Below, one piece after another: positions 34,413-48,299 of a stretch of 64,000 bases of DNA (position 1 is its first letter; each line of letters starts with the position of its first letter). A program made the translations under genes and the position numbers. The stretch comes from Druceiella hillmani (lineage: Eukaryota; Arthropoda; Insecta; Lepidoptera; Hepialidae), in contig JAYKKI010000133.1 of NCBI GenBank assembly GCA_039881145.1, positions 1,878,501 to 1,942,500 of the forward strand, in the 5' to 3' direction. The notes below the pieces were generated by a model, which did not search any database, was not told where the DNA came from, and saw only the letters and a program-made list of their open reading frames with translations.

Positions 34413-35690
34413 TTGGAAATCAATTTTAATGAGGAAATTTTTAACAAAGCTCTTATATTGCTGGAAAATAATTGTTTGGAGATATGCAATCAAACAATAA
34501 TACTACTGGGTGTTCAACCACCTCAACGATGTGAAATTGATAATATGAACAGTGAGTTATTAAAGAAAACAAGTTTTAACACAGATGAATTACAGAACAA
34601 TATTCAACACAACAAATCATTATTAAATCCGAATATAAAACAGTCATATGGTATGATAATGGATCATTATAGAAAACAACAAGGAGGCATAATATTTTTA
34701 GATGCAACTAGCGGCACTGGGAAGACATTTTCAACTAATTTGATTCTTTGTAACAAAGAAGTAGTACTCGTTCCAGCATCATCCGCAATAGTGGCTACAC
34801 TCATGGATGGCGGGCGGACAGTACGTTCTGCATTAAAATTACTTTTAAATGAAGCTTATCATGCCTTTCCAGTATGTGACGTTACAAATCAACATCAAAA
34901 CGTGAATAAATATTGAAACAGTGCAAGACCATTATATGGAACGAAAGTACAATGGCCCATAGAAAATCTTTGGAAGCATTAAATAGAACACTTCAGGATC
35001 TACGAAATAACACGAGTTTAATGGAAGGTGTATTGTTAATATAGTCAGGCGATTTTCGTCAAATGCTACCTGTCATTCCAAAATCGACACCAGCGGATAA
35101 AATTAATGCTTGCTTGAAAAAGTCGATCATATGGCAATACGTAATAACAATTAAACTAATAACAAATATGAGAGCACGAATTTTAAGAGACGAAGAAGCA
35201 CAAGAACTTTCTGAAAAGCTTTTACAAATATAAGAAGGCACCTAATTTATAGATACAAATTCTGGTCATATCGTACTGACTAATCAATTGTACAACATTG
35301 TTGAAACACCTGACCAACTTATAACCGAAATATATCCGAATATTATATACAAGCAATTACAAAATCACATCACTGAAGCCAATATAATGATGGGTAAAGG
35401 AAAAGGGCAGACGGTATTTATAACGCAAATAGCATTAATATCAACTGGATTACCTTTCAGTTTCAAGAAAAAACAACTCTTAGTAAAGCTTACAGCATGA
35501 TCATCAACAAAGCACAGGGTCATACATTCCAATAAACATTCCAATTTTGCCGTATTAACTTAAAGGAAACATGCTTTTCACAAGTTCAATTGTATGTTGC
35601 GTATTTGCGAGTTGAATCATCCCAGAAATTTGTTAATTTACAGCCCAGATCATAAAACTCTAAATGTCCCATAATATAGTATAAACAACG
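34413..35690 (+). pseudogene. Helitron Pif1-like helicase domain, broken and internally deleted
   Basis: The first open piece, 34413-34916 (no ATG), carries the Walker A motif LDATSGTGKTF, with the key Lys at 34722-34724, and PASSAIVATLMDGGRTVRSA, the next Pif1 motif. After a frameshift come MAHRKSLEALNRTLQD (34952-), SGDFRQMLPVIP with a stop just before it (35044-), TNMRARILRDEEAQELSEK and LTNQLYNIVETPDQLI. Near 35355 about 80 residues of the usual sequence are missing (NIIYKQLQN joins HITEANIMMGKGKGQTVF). After another shift, MIINKAQGHTFQ (35498-) and LKETCFSQVQLYVA give the C-terminal motifs. The stretch ends at HKTLNV near 35670, the usual end of these proteins. Multiple stops make it a pseudogene. 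Confidence 0.88.
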
Positions 35691-35772
35691 GTTGTGAGTA
35701 AAACTTAATAAAATATATCTGTCTTTAAAAAATGTAAACATGTTATGCATACATGCGCATGTATTATGAGAA

Positions 35773-35777
<5 letters not shown>

Positions 35778-35828
<51 letters not shown>
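35778..35828. repeat. (TA)n microsatellite
   Basis: An AT array of about 50 bp. The 92-codon minus-strand frame crossing it (poly Ile-Tyr) is an artefact of the repeat. Confidence 0.95.
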
Positions 35829-35831
<3 letters not shown>

Positions 35832-38158
35832 TACGGTTTGTATATAAATTAGTTCATGTTTCAAAGTATTAATTAATTTATTTACTTGATCTCATAATTC
35901 TACCATGCCAAATTTAGTATTCACCGAACATCTAATCTATGAAAACATAATTTCAAAACGTACAAACCCCTTATAACGCGGCTTCAATTGAATTTACATA
36001 GATGGTTGTTTGAAATGAAAAATAATCCCTATTAATAAAACAAAAGTGAAACATTGTCCAATTACTTGTATCTCTTTTACGCTTAAATGGCTTAACGGAA
36101 TTTAACAAGATTTTGTGTGTAAATGACATGTATCCCATATTAAAAGACAGACTGCGCGTAATTATGCTATAGGTCACAGGAGCAGAATAGTGAACATGAA
36201 CGCTAAAAAATGATTTCAGTTCACTAAAAAATTGATTGTTCATTAATTTTAATTTAATATATAATCATTGCACTTCGTGTTAGTCTATACTACTGTCCCC
36301 GTTTCTTGTGTAGCATGCTACACTGCATTACAACAAAAGTTTAAAATGAGTCCATGCAAATTACGTTCAAAAAAATACTTACCTTCAATATAAAAATAAA
36401 TTACATAACTAGCCTAATTTAAATACATATCTACTTCTTCGAAAAACCAGTTTTTTTATGTTTCCGTAACCCTACACGTAAATATAACAAACTAAGTTGT
36501 CAAAGTAAACTTGAAAAATGTTGCATGTAAATATGAATAATATTATATATGTTTAGAAATGATTACACTTTAATGTTCAATATATAAATGTTTAAAATCA
36601 CGAGATACGTTTAAATTTACGTATTAACAGGTAAAATACTGTAAACAAGACGTTTTTTTCTCAGCTTGTGGCCAAAAATTTGTTCAATGTTCCATTACGC
36701 AAAATGATAAACATTTTTGCAATTGCTAGAGAATTTAATATTGCTAGTATTATCAATAAATTTTATTTGGTATTGGCAATTGGTTTGCAACGTAATAAAT
36801 TTGTAATTTAAAACTAAACTGCTACCAAACTTTACCCTTTCACTTTGCCCACAAATATCACCAAAAAATTAGACTTTTTTTTAGAAACCTAAAATGAAAA
36901 CTAGACAAATTTTCATGAAAAATTGTTCACATTTCAAATTTGCTAAGGTTATGATTGTATCATCGATGTACGGCTCTATTATGGATATCGCATTGGAAAC
37001 TCAGAAGGTAATTGAGACAAATAGCGATCAGAAAAGATTTGTAGATGAGAATGAGAGAAAAACTGACACAAGTTTAAATTTTTTTTCTTTCATAATAGCA
37101 AAGTGATAAAAATATCAAATTTCCTATTCATGGTGAAAGTCACTTGGATTTTTTAATTAAATAGGGGTTTGTAGCAGTAACGGATATTGCATCAGCTAAC
37201 ACAAGTTACATTGTAATTTGATAAGTATTTTGAATCCCTTAGTATTTTTACTAATTAATTTCACACATGTCACTAATGGCACAACATGTATATTCTATTT
37301 ATTTCTCATGCAAATCAAGAACCCAAAAACAGCCACTTTACTTTAAAACTCACGCAATTATAGCTGCTGATAAAAGCTAATTTTAAAAGGAAAAGGGGAG
37401 CAAATATAACATAAAGGAATATTTAATTTACGAGTTAACACCGCATGCCATCACATCATTTTAAAATAGTACGCTGTACAGTACAGAACAAAAAAGAAAC
37501 TATATCAGAATACGAGCTTAATAATATGTCAAAAGTAAAACTTACACAAAATAACGACCAAAAAGTATTGAGATAATCTTCACACTACTTCATTTTTTTA
37601 TACTAACTTTGTTAACATACCAATAAACTAGTATAAGTACAACTTAAATATATTATTCTATATGAGAAGTTTATAGTTTATATCATTCATATCCCAACTA
37701 ATTAAAGCAAATTATAACGGTTTTGGTTTATTGGTTTTGGTTTGGTTTCGGTTGGAATTATTGGTTAGAAACACCAAAATGTATATGCCTTTTATATAAC
37801 TTTTGAAATTATTAAAACTTCAGCAAACACTTGATTTAATGGTAGCATTTACTAACACTTTCGTCAAGAGTAAAAATAAAATTTCTAGTTGGTTTGACAG
37901 CCACTGTTTAATAATAAGGAGGTACTCGTATATTTGATTAAGCACGTAACACTGAAAACTCAAAGCTAGCAGCATAGCCGGATAAACGTGTCAACATGTC
38001 ATCTCGCATCTGGGTCCTGCCTCAATATATGCTCAACACCGTCGATGGATCGGTTCGACTTAATGTTCATATTATATAAAAACATGTACTTAATGAAAGG
38101 AAAGACTCTTTCGGTTAAGGTATGTATATCCTTGACTTGTGATTTATTCGTTTGGTAA
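35829..38158. other. AT-rich DNA, no supportable gene
   Basis: Frames at 35971-36243 (-) and 36894-37106 (+) are short and without known motifs. A TTGGTTTTGGTTT-type simple repeat lies near 37720-37765. Nothing else is supported. Confidence 0.5.
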
Positions 38159-38295
38159 TATATGTGTGTGCGTGTGTGCGTCTGCGTTTTCTTCTGTGGT
38201 GTGCACATGAATGGTGTATGTGAGTGGGCGCGCTTGTGTGTGTGTTTATTTGGGTGCACATGCATGTGTGTGTTTGTTTGGGTATATGTGTGTTG
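38159..38295. repeat. TG/CA-rich low-complexity repeat
   Basis: A degenerate TG-rich tract (TGTGTGTGCGTGTGTGCG, GTGCACATG, TTGTGTGTGTGT). The opposite-strand frames rich in His and Thr (37999-38348) are translations of this repeat. Confidence 0.9.
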
Positions 38296-41190
38296 TCAAA
38301 TGGGTAAGGCAAACCGGATTCTGTATTCCTAAATATTAAATAAAACAATGGTCATCAATAAATTCCGTTTCTATCTCATCTTGTTCTTGAGATATTTCAA
38401 AGTTAGCTTATGTGTTATTGCATACCCTAACATGACATCGTCAAAATGGCGCAGTGAGCAACTTATTTGGTTATGAATGTAGTTCAACATTTTGAATATT
38501 ATTTTGCAAGACCCAAAAATATATTACAATTCAGAATTATTCCTAATTTTTCTTGATTATTTTGTTCATGATAACAAAATTTTCAAATATATTTTTGATT
38601 AAAAAACTAATTTATATTTTGTTATTTAAAAAATCATACATTTTTGAGAAGAATTCAAAAAATATTAACCAACACTTGGCGTATTTACAACAGATAATTT
38701 TTACCGAAATCTCATTAAAAACGGTTCCTTTTTTATATTTAATATAAATAGAGATATGCCAGCAAAAAAAATCTTACGCTTATCTCCTCTGTTTCATTTG
38801 TAACAAAAAAATAAACCCAGTAACATTTTTCCATCTCCGAAAAAAGCTGCAAAAAAGAAGGTGTCATTTTTCACTTTCTTAGCGTGGGTTAGCTTTTTAC
38901 TTTTTTTTAAATTTTCTTACTAGAATATGTCGTCTTGCGTCAGCCACTTTTTACACTGAAGGTACATTCAAAAAGAAACATGAGGAGAAAAGTTGAATAT
39001 GAAATATTAAAAGACCCATGCGGAGTTTGGGGATATTTGTTTTTACAATTTACCAACTGTGCTGATGCGGCTTCTTTCGCGAGGAATTTGATATGAGTTT
39101 TCATGAATATTTTTACCTGTTTTTTCCTCCCATCTTTGAGTATAAAGTTTACTAAAAACGCTAAGAATTCTATATCCTATATGTTACTCAAGCGTTGATA
39201 CTCTTAACAAACTAAATTTTATCAAAATCTATTTAGAAAATTTTGCGTGATTAGAGAATAAATTAATAAACAGACAGACAGGCTATAAATTCTAAAAACA
39301 GGTTTATTGACTACTCCTATCATTCTATGTACTACAACAATCACTATTTTAAAAATATTTTCCATGTTCAAAATTCATTCCCATACAATTTTGTTATATG
39401 TAATCGAGTTCTTGAAGTAAAAATATTGGTATTATTTACACTTATTAAGGTTTCTTTTTTCATAAAAAAAAAATAAGTATTTATTCTTTCATCTTATTTC
39501 TTTTTCAATTCAATTTTTAAATTCCTAATAAAAAGTTTTAGAGGGCATTCTGGACATATCCAAATCGCCGATACTTTATTAATTTTTTTTTATTTTCCAG
39601 GGACGATATAAAATTTGGTTCTAAATTTTCCCAAAAGTGTTTTTAAATGTTGAAATCTATTGTGACAATGGAGAAATTAATAAATTTGTTATATTAGTTT
39701 TGTGTAAATAGATGGCATTATGGTATTAACACATGATGATTTATTGGAAATATATGAATATTAAAAGGGCGATTAAATTTTTTTTGCATAATATCCTAGT
39801 GAAACAGCACATTGCTTCAATTACAATTTTTAAGACTTGTGTACCTTTAAATTAAACCTTGTCTTGGCTTATTCAGAAACAAAATTATTTAGCCATCACT
39901 CTCCTCACGTCCTCAAATTGTTTATTAGGGGATCTATAATTAGTCGAAGTACAGAAATATAGGCTTAATCGCAGGAATTATTTCTGAATAATAAGTTTGG
40001 TGAGGTAGACGAATAACCACCATCTTCATGAAAAAGGTAGAAAAGAAGTTTTTTTTCCTTTGCTTCTTGGACAACTCCTTAGCTCATTGCAGTATGAAGC
40101 AACAAGATAAGCTGCATTTTCTAAGCAGTAAGCCATGATTCATTATGTTCAAGCCGTATACATTTTCAAAAATGGTAATCATAATTTCTTTGTCCAGCTA
40201 GTGAATTTCAGAGACTAAAAAGTTGATAGAAGCCACCGATTACTATTTCGTCACAGAATTAGACAAGAAAGATATAACCAGGTTCTGCACATGATAACTA
40301 TTATTTCTTACTTTATCTTGATATGTTTCTAGACCAAACTTAGAAATGCCTCTTCTTTTGATTATACATTAAGAATATTGGCACTCAAGTTGTTTTATAA
40401 GCATTTTGCTGGCATAGCTTTCTTAATTATAAATATATGACAAACCTGTAACCACAAGTAAATATCTAATAGGTATTCTTCGATATGCTAGTTCTGAATT
40501 CTCAGTGTGAAACGAGGGAAATGCCTTTTGCGATGGCCGTTTTAGTCGAAGTTCTGCTAAGATTGAAAATATTCCGTTAGCGTGTAACAAAGAGTCTTCC
40601 AATAACTTAAATACCAAATAACAGTTTATACTTTAATTTCTTAATTTTCATATGAACGTACAGCAACTAATAATATGCCATTTACGTAATTTTCACACGA
40701 TCAGCATAAATGCTATTATAAGAAAACAGACAGATTTTGTAGATTCGTAGGATTGATAATTATAGTTTTTACGCCTTCAAATTTAAATAATCTAGATAAA
40801 AGCGCACGTCCGCATGAAGATATAAATGGTTCGATCTACAATCACGGAAATCAAAAGAAGTGGGAAAAATAAATTATGGTGTAGTCGGGAAAGAAGGATG
40901 AAAATTGTTTAAATATATAATATTCTGCTTCCCTTGTGCAAACACCGTCGTCTACATATTTAAAAAAAAACTCAATTTTAAAGGATATTTTAACATATCT
41001 TCCTAGTTTTTCAGTTTATTCAATGGCTTCTACACCCGAACAGCCATTTGAGTTTTTGCGGTAGAAAAAAAGTATAAAAAACCGACCAAGTGCGAGTAAG
41101 GCCCGCATGTAAAGAATCGTACTTTGCTAATTGTGTAGTTACTTTATTTTGAATCATTATTAATATGGACTTCCTAATATAATATATAAA
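38296..41190. other. AT-rich DNA; one short insect-repeat scrap
   Basis: No gene supported. At 41078-41130 AAAACCGACCAAGTGCGAGTAAGGCCCGC resembles the start of an interspersed repeat that I know from insect, mainly lepidopteran, genomes (AACCGGCCAAGTGCGAGTCGG). It is cut off by AT-rich DNA after about 50 bp. Confidence 0.45.
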
Positions 41191-41205
41191 TATTTATATG
41201 TATGT

Positions 41206-41253
<48 letters not shown>

Positions 41254-41263
41254 ATATACATAC

Positions 41264-41297
<34 letters not shown>
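41191..41297. repeat. (TA)n microsatellite with TATG interruptions
   Basis: About 105 bp of TA array with TATTTATA, TACATACATA and similar interruptions. Confidence 0.95.
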
Positions 41298-41300
<3 letters not shown>

Positions 41301-42306
41301 TAAATATGTATGTAATAAATGATATAAAAAAGTAAGAGGACACATGTATCAGAAAAATATTTCAAAAACTACGATATCCAGAATCATCGTTTCTTAAAAC
41401 TTGCGCTTATGTTTCCAGAATATCTGCTTTTTATACTTAAGTTCAGTACTTGGAAGGATGAAAGGAAACCTTTCCTCTGGTTTTCAGTTTTTTTATATAT
41501 TTTTCACACAGTCTACATTTTCTTTAACAATTGTTTTTTATTTACCTTAAACTTAGAAATTTCACTCTATAGCCATTCTAAGTCATTAAAAACCACTACT
41601 CAGCTTAATACAGTTAATAAAGTAAATAATGTAGAAAATATTAAAAAATGTTTCGTGAAATTGCGTTGTGAGCTTACGATATTAATTCTTTTCACATCCT
41701 ATTTGATTATATATATAAACATACTAGTAATACATATAAGACATCTATACCTAAAAATTAATTAAAGCTGCGGTTTTATTACATAAATATCTCAAACCAC
41801 GACATATTGCTCAACCCTTACCTTTGATCGAGCCTAACGCACAGTTCCTACACTCAACTCAAGATCTTATTAAAACTTTCGGCGTATAATTTAACCAAAT
41901 TCAAATTTAAGAAAATTGATTTAGTTTAATTATAATAAAAGTAAATTTTCTTGCCTCATATGGAACTACGTGGCAATACAAAATTAAATGTGGTCTTCCA
42001 TTTCCACGCTATACGGCAGTTCCGTGATATTTGCTGTCATGGAACGTACGAGAAATTTGTTAATAAATAATACGCTTCAGAATTGTCCAGTATGTAGCCG
42101 TTAATTACAGTTAGTTATTCGTGATATTAATATTTTTCTTTAAAGTCCCTTTATTTTTATTTCACGAACATAGGACAAATTTTCCCTAATATGTATAATG
42201 TCATCAGTTTATCGTTTCAACGGTATACTGATATTATTATATTTTTATTAGATAACGTGTTAGTCTATTAGTGACGGCGCAATTGCGATTTAAGTGTATT
42301 TAATTT
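41298..42306. other. AT-rich DNA, no supportable gene
   Basis: The 118-codon plus-strand frame at 41409-41765 is hydrophobic and AT-driven (many Phe, Leu, Ile, Tyr and Asn) with no domain I recognise. I treat it as chance, though its length is at the upper edge for this composition. Confidence 0.4.
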
Positions 42307-43362
42307 AAAAAACTGACTTCAAAAAAGGATGTACTCAAATTTAAAAAACAACTAACTCAAAATAAGTGTCTACTTATTTGTAATAAGTGACTTATTTACG
42401 AAGTCGGTACCAGCAAAATTGACCGACTTCTTAAAATTTAATTTCAACAAATTTATAATTTAATTTGATTTACAATGTAAATTTCGAATCTTATCTTCTA
42501 ATATACTCATAATAATAAAGAGATCCATAAAAGTATATTTTCAAAATAAAATTTTACATTTGTTTAACTTAATTGCCGGTGCTATTTTATTTTATAATTT
42601 TTAGTGATTAATGTATTAATATTAATCAACACATTATAACTTACATAAATTATTTCCTTTCTAAAAATATTGTGTTATTTTGTAAAGGCGCAACAGCGAG
42701 TACAAAAATAATTTTCTTTTTGGCTAAATTTACTAACAAAACATAAAATGAAATGATAGTTGTAGCCGCCAGTATCTAATGTCGTCAGACATCTAATGTC
42801 ACATTGTTTAAATTGACAACTACCACTTGAGGAGGTCCGTTCTCCATATCCGAAATCCAATATCAAATTTTGCAAAGTAACAAGTAAGCAGTAGCATATA
42901 TATTGAATCACGATTGATTTATTAATATTTGGTAAAAATTTGCATTATTTATCTTCGGAACTCATCACTGGACTCCGACCTGGTGGATGTTGCAGTTATT
43001 TTGCAAAGTAAAAACTACCAGAAGCAAATCTTTTGAATTACGTTTGATTTGCTACCATCCGATAAGGAGTTCCATTGTCCATCTCCAGAACTCATAACCA
43101 GACTATGACATGATTGATAGTGTATTACAAATATCTTGAATCGCGTTCATTTTACTACCATCCGTTAAGGAGTTCCATTGTTCATCTTCAAAACTCATAA
43201 TCAGACCCTAACCCCATATCATATGGGACCACCGCTAGAGTACCCTCTTTCAAATGAAAATAGCATTATCAAAATCGATCCTTTCTGTAAAAAATTATCG
43301 CTGAAGGTACATAAAAAATTTCGACGAATAGAGAACCTCCTCTTTTTTAAGTCGGTTAAAAA
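42307..43362. repeat. ~1.06-kb interspersed repeat with imperfect terminal inverted repeats
   Basis: The left end (42307-42336, AAAACTGACTTCAAAAAAGG) and the right end (43330-43362, CTCTTTTTTAAGTCGGTTAA or so) are reverse complements over about 30 bp with mismatches. The motif ACCGACTTCAAAAAAGGAGG is familiar from insect interspersed repeats. Inside lies a small hairpin of the same word (GAAGTCGGT at 42400, ACCGACTTC at 42422) and about three diverged tandem units of 105-130 bp starting near 42902, 43031 and 43136. These share GAGTTCCATTGTTCATCTTC and AGAACTCATAA-like words. No transposase frame was found, so it is non-autonomous. Confidence 0.55.
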
Positions 43363-44677
43363 TCCCGTCATAAATCATAATGATTTAATTTGTATCTTAA
43401 ACATAAATTTAACTAATTTGTCGTACTTTTTAAAAATACTGCAAAATGAAACAATAAACAAAATGAGACGAAACATTCGTTGTTTCATATTACAAATCTG
43501 AAATTCTAAAACTAGCTCCCAAACCCACAAAATGATAAATAGCCTCACAATAAATAAACGTATCAGATGGATCAAGAACGGGGGTGGATATAAATAAAAT
43601 GAAATCCCGCGAGGGTTGTAAGCGGATGGAAAAGGACAAGTGAATAATTTCAGTGGAAAATAAGAAATTCGCTGAAAAGCTGTGTAAATCTCTTTGTGTT
43701 ACAAGGGAAAAGATACGATGGAATTGAACATTTTGGGGTTTTAGACGGGATTTGTTTCTACCTATAGAGGATAGAGATATTATAGTTAATAAGTAAATAT
43801 TAAGTTTTTTCCAATACGTAATTTATGCATAGTAATTTATATGTATATGACCCATTTATTTCAAAAATATATTTAAATAATTACAAAAACATCGTATTTA
43901 CTCCATTCTATTACTAGTTATATTTACAATCCATAAATTAACAAACGATGAATGAAAAGTAAAAAAAGGAAACATTTGTTATAGAAATATAACTAAGTTT
44001 ATATAGAATTCAGCCCTCGTGTGAAAATTAACAATAGATAATCTTACAAGTGAAACTTCGACTTAACTCGTAAATTTAAACTAAATGACCTCTAATCACC
44101 ATGTTGAACTATATTTAATTTAAAGTTTAGTTGTTATTTAACGTTTAGTTAGTTCACGCTAAACGTCAAACTAATCTAACTAATTTTAATTCGCAACTTT
44201 ACACTAATTTAAGTAATCTGAGAACAATTTTTCGCAATTTAATATTTGTTGGTGTTTAAGGAGAGTTTCAAAGATTATGTAGTGCCTTAGTGCCCGCTAA
44301 AATATTAATGGAAGGTGAAAACGCTTTATTCAATTAGTTTGACGGTTTTAGTATTTTGTATCTCAAAAAGTAGAACGAATTCATTTGTACATTTGTCCGT
44401 CATGGCCATTTTTCTTGGAATAGATTTGGCATAGATACTTGAAATTTAACCTAATTTTGGAGTTTATTGATTCACACATATATTAAGAGAAATAATTTTA
44501 AAATATTGGTCTAAAAATTTTGGATACAGCAACCTACGATTTTTTTATGTCATTTATATAGGGTATAAATAGAAAGAGCAAGTTATAAGAATTTCAGAAA
44601 TATTTTTCTAAGTTATTTTCACAGATATTTTTAAAAATAGCCACAAAAACGTATTACTGCTTAAGTTCAGATTACAA
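43363..44677. other. AT-rich DNA, nothing recognised
   Basis: No coding region. Short frames on both strands near 43375-43575 belong to the right end of the repeat and to AT-rich flank. Confidence 0.5.
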
Positions 44678-44718
44678 AAACATTCCACAAAAACATTTTT
44701 TGTTTTTGTGGAATGTTT
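44678..44718. repeat. Perfect 18-bp hairpin
   Basis: AAACATTCCACAAAAACA at 44678-44695 and its exact reverse complement at 44701-44718, with a five-T loop. A further copy of TGTGGAATGTT follows at 44719-44730, so the right arm is partly duplicated. Confidence 0.85.
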
Positions 44719-44730
44719 ATGTGGAATGTT

Positions 44731-47700
44731 GAAAACATTTTTTTTTTTAAATAACGCCACAAATTGCTTTTAATATTTAAGAAATATATTTCATGATTTC
44801 AATACCATTTTAAATCTTAAGAGTATCGAAGTCTCTAAGCTCCAGATAATTTTGAGAATTTTTTTTTATTTAATTCCAGATTTGTAGACTTCAAACTTAC
44901 ATTTGTTAAACCAGTGCCACCAAGTAAATTAAACACTTAAAGAATGTATAAGATGAAAATAAAAACTCCTTTTGATTTTCAGGTTTTTTTCTATTTTAAA
45001 ACTAATTTTCAGTAAGCTTACATTTACGAAAGCTCATAGGAACATTTAAGTTTAAAAATTCATTACCTACGAATATATCACGAATGGAGGCATAATGAAT
45101 AGGATAAAATATTGCTTGTTGTCAGTAATTTTTCTTTTCAACATTATGCTAAGAATAAACATAATTATTGTCCTCCAATTTTCATTCGCGCTGAAATTAT
45201 GTAACATAACGCATTTAAGTTTTACTATACTATGCTCGTGTTTTGATATATAGCTAGAAAAATGTACTGAGAAACAGCTCCTAAATTACTTTAACTTAGT
45301 GCAAAGTTTCGGGTTGAAATAAATTTCATTACTTAAGAGGCAAGTGTAAGTTTAGAAGTAGAACAGATAGTAGTTTACTTTGGGCAACAACATTGCTGGC
45401 ATACTCCAGTTACCGTAATAAAAATGCAATTTATGTCAAATATTTTATGTCAAAATGAACCTGGAATATTATCATAGCTTTAGTGTTAGTAATTCTTCAT
45501 ACTACTTTGTTTTAGAACAGTAAACTCCATTAGTGATCAAGTTTTGTCTTTGTAAGGTAGACACTCCGATCCGAATATATTTAAAGTTAAAAACAATGAT
45601 ATTCAAAAATTTTAATTTTCTCATTCTGCTATAACAGAAGGTGTAGGGGTCAGAATTGTTATGTAATGAAGTGTACATCGTTTATTATTAATAACGATTC
45701 TATGACACGAATTTGCTTTAACAATATAGTTTTTTTCCCCAATTATGCGATAATACATAAATTTTCAAATATTTTGAACTTTTTTGTGAAATATTTTCGT
45801 ATTTTTTGAAACCGAAATTAAATTTAAATTTATAAAACAAATAGAAAAACCCATTTTAGGCTGAAATCACAAATGAGGAAGGGACTACTTTTAAAGTTGC
45901 TGTTTTTAGTAAAACGTGTGTTTATAGATTAAAACCAGTATATAAAACTGATTATCTATTGACAAGCATCACATCTAAATATATGACTTTTTTAAAAATT
46001 GTATTATTATTTTATTTGATAGTTTTAAGCACATGCAACGTATTTTGCACAAAAAAATAATAGAGACGTAAGTAGAAAAGGTGACAAGTAGGATTTTTTG
46101 TGTGTACGTAGACAACGTAATATCTTTTGTGTAGTAATTTTCACTATTAAAAAATATTATATGACATTTTATCGAAATTATTAAAAATAAGTACAGGTTA
46201 CGTAAGATGAATATTGAGAAAAAATAACTTATAATTTTGCCAATAAATCTAAATCATGTAACCGAAAGATTCAAAATCAATTTGCAAAACGCAGGAGCGT
46301 TAAATGACAATATCGCATATATATTGACCTGGCTTAGGGTGATGTGGTCAAACCTTTATCAATGTGCATCGCCCATATGGAATTTACTTTAGCAAGCTAT
46401 CAGCTTTCAATGCCATTATATATTGCATGAACTTATTGAAAGTAAAAGCTTTCTCGAATATAGTGTCGTGTCATTAAATATATGAAGTCTAATTGATTGA
46501 GGTTACTTAGTTTTGGCACTCTTATTATTATTGTTCAATACAGTGAAAAAATACGTTTGTAATTAATGTGTCTTGATTACAAATGTACTTTGTATCTACA
46601 TCTACTTGACTAATATTTTAACGCTGTTCAAAACAAAATATCAAAAGAAATTTATACATACCAAGCCGAAATTGATCCTATGAGACATACTTATAAGTTC
46701 TTCAGGAAATCTTTAACTTTCCCAGTTATCTTTGACTTTCACGTTTCTTTAAATTTAAATGACCCATCTTTCCCGAAAACTCTGTATTGAAAAACGCAAC
46801 CATAACGTCGAAAAATATAAATTTAGTAAAGCTCTTAGTAACATCAAAATACATAAATGGAAAAAAAATTGTTTATTGCTGAGCTTAAGGCAATAATTAG
46901 AAAAATTATAGAAACAAATTTTGAAAGGTATGTGTTTAAAATATTATTTTTCCAACCCTGTGTGACATAAAATAAAACAAAAAATTTTTGAAAAAATCTG
47001 GGATGTGTATTTAATAAAGTTTATAATTAAAGTACGGCCAAAGGCCAATGAATAGCTGTAAAAAAGTTGTAAATTAAATTAAATTTTAAAAAAATGGCAA
47101 ATGTGAGTCGAATCTCAAAAAAGAGTTAATACTTACTCATTTCTAATTAAATTACTCATGCAGGTTAACTGAACAAATTTTAGTTCAAAATTCTGTTTGA
47201 GTAAATTTTATTTGAAATTCCATTCAAACCCAGGTTTTCAAAATCTATTTAAATTTTTTTAAACCTATGTTTGAAAAACCTTAATCTTCTGCAAAGCGAA
47301 GCTTTAAAATGAAATATTTATATCAGTTTTTTTTAAAACACCTACACAATAATACCCTATTTTATGGCATAGTCGAACAAAATATTTTCGCATCCACTAC
47401 ATTAGTAATGAAAATAATAATATTTTTTTAATCGCAGTATTATGGACGAGTCTAAAAACATTTTTTTTTCAATATTCAAGTAAATATTAAGCTGGGCCTC
47501 TACATGAACTATAATTCATGTAGGTTTAAAACTGAGACTACTTTGAAGTTGTGACAGACGGAAGCAGCTAGACCGATGGACATAACGAGACTACGATGGT
47601 TACATTTTTGCTATTTGGCTCTAAAACCCTAAAAATCTGTAGCATCATAGACAAGCTGAAAATTCAACTGACGTAATTACTTTCCTAGTAAGTTTTCTTA

Positions 47701-48299
47701 ATATTTCCGTATCTCAAATGAATTTTGAAAAGCCTTAAAAACTATTTACAATAATTAAGGCAATTTATCCATATTTTGTACTTCCCGCTCTCATGTCTTT
47801 TATCTGCTATAGTTGTACTCAAGTCTCACCATCATGCTTATATGTTTCACAAACTGCAAATGAAATGCATTTGCAATCGTTTCTAATTTATGTAAATGAT
47901 AATGTGGTGCGATTTATATAAGAAACAACAGGATAAAAAGTTTTCTCATTGGTTCTTTGGTCGTTCTTCAAATTTTAACATTAGTCTCATATACATTGTT
48001 CTGTGAATTAAACATTTCTACGATTAAGATAAACTTTTTCACGATATGAAAATTGCGAACTAAAGATTATTACTAACATACATTTTTGATGCATATATTT
48101 AAAATTATTGCAAGAAATCAAATTTTTAACAACAATAAAATTTCTTTCATTTTTAAATCACTCTTAAAAATAATTATGTACCAAAACAAAACATACGCAG
48201 AACACATTACCAGATTTTTAAAAATATTTCAAGTACCATTCTTTAGCATTCCCCTTAATGTTATCTATGTGTACTCCTACATTGACGGAAATGTGCACT
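44731..48299. other. AT-rich DNA, no supportable gene
   Basis: No frame, RNA gene or repeat could be supported. Near 47550-47600 a GACAGACGGAAGCAGCTAGACCGATGGACATAACGAG phrase (seen in parts) resembles the GACAGAC-type segment of insect repeats, but it is not assignable. Confidence 0.45.

Larger units (their letters stand above)
33345..35690 (+). mobile_element. Helitron, right part (Rep and helicase remnant)
   Basis: This is the continuation of the element cut at 25867. Reading across frames gives the Helitron N-domain (GLQQEIVEELQRLLHNHN, KIIIRAVKIPISEHERRFNAP, LLFWQGEDGYHFHI), the segment before the Rep domain, the first Rep motif, and then the Pif1-type helicase to its C-terminus. Between the first Rep motif (ending about 34340) and the helicase (from 34413) several hundred residues are missing, including the expected HxH metal site and the catalytic Tyr pair. 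A second internal deletion lies near 35355 in the helicase. Stops and frameshifts abound, so the copy is non-autonomous and old. No clear CTRR end with hairpin was found before the microsatellite at 35778. Confidence 0.85.

Noticed and set aside
41409..41765. 118-codon plus-strand frame
   Set aside because: Hydrophobic, AT-driven composition and no motif; likely chance despite its length.
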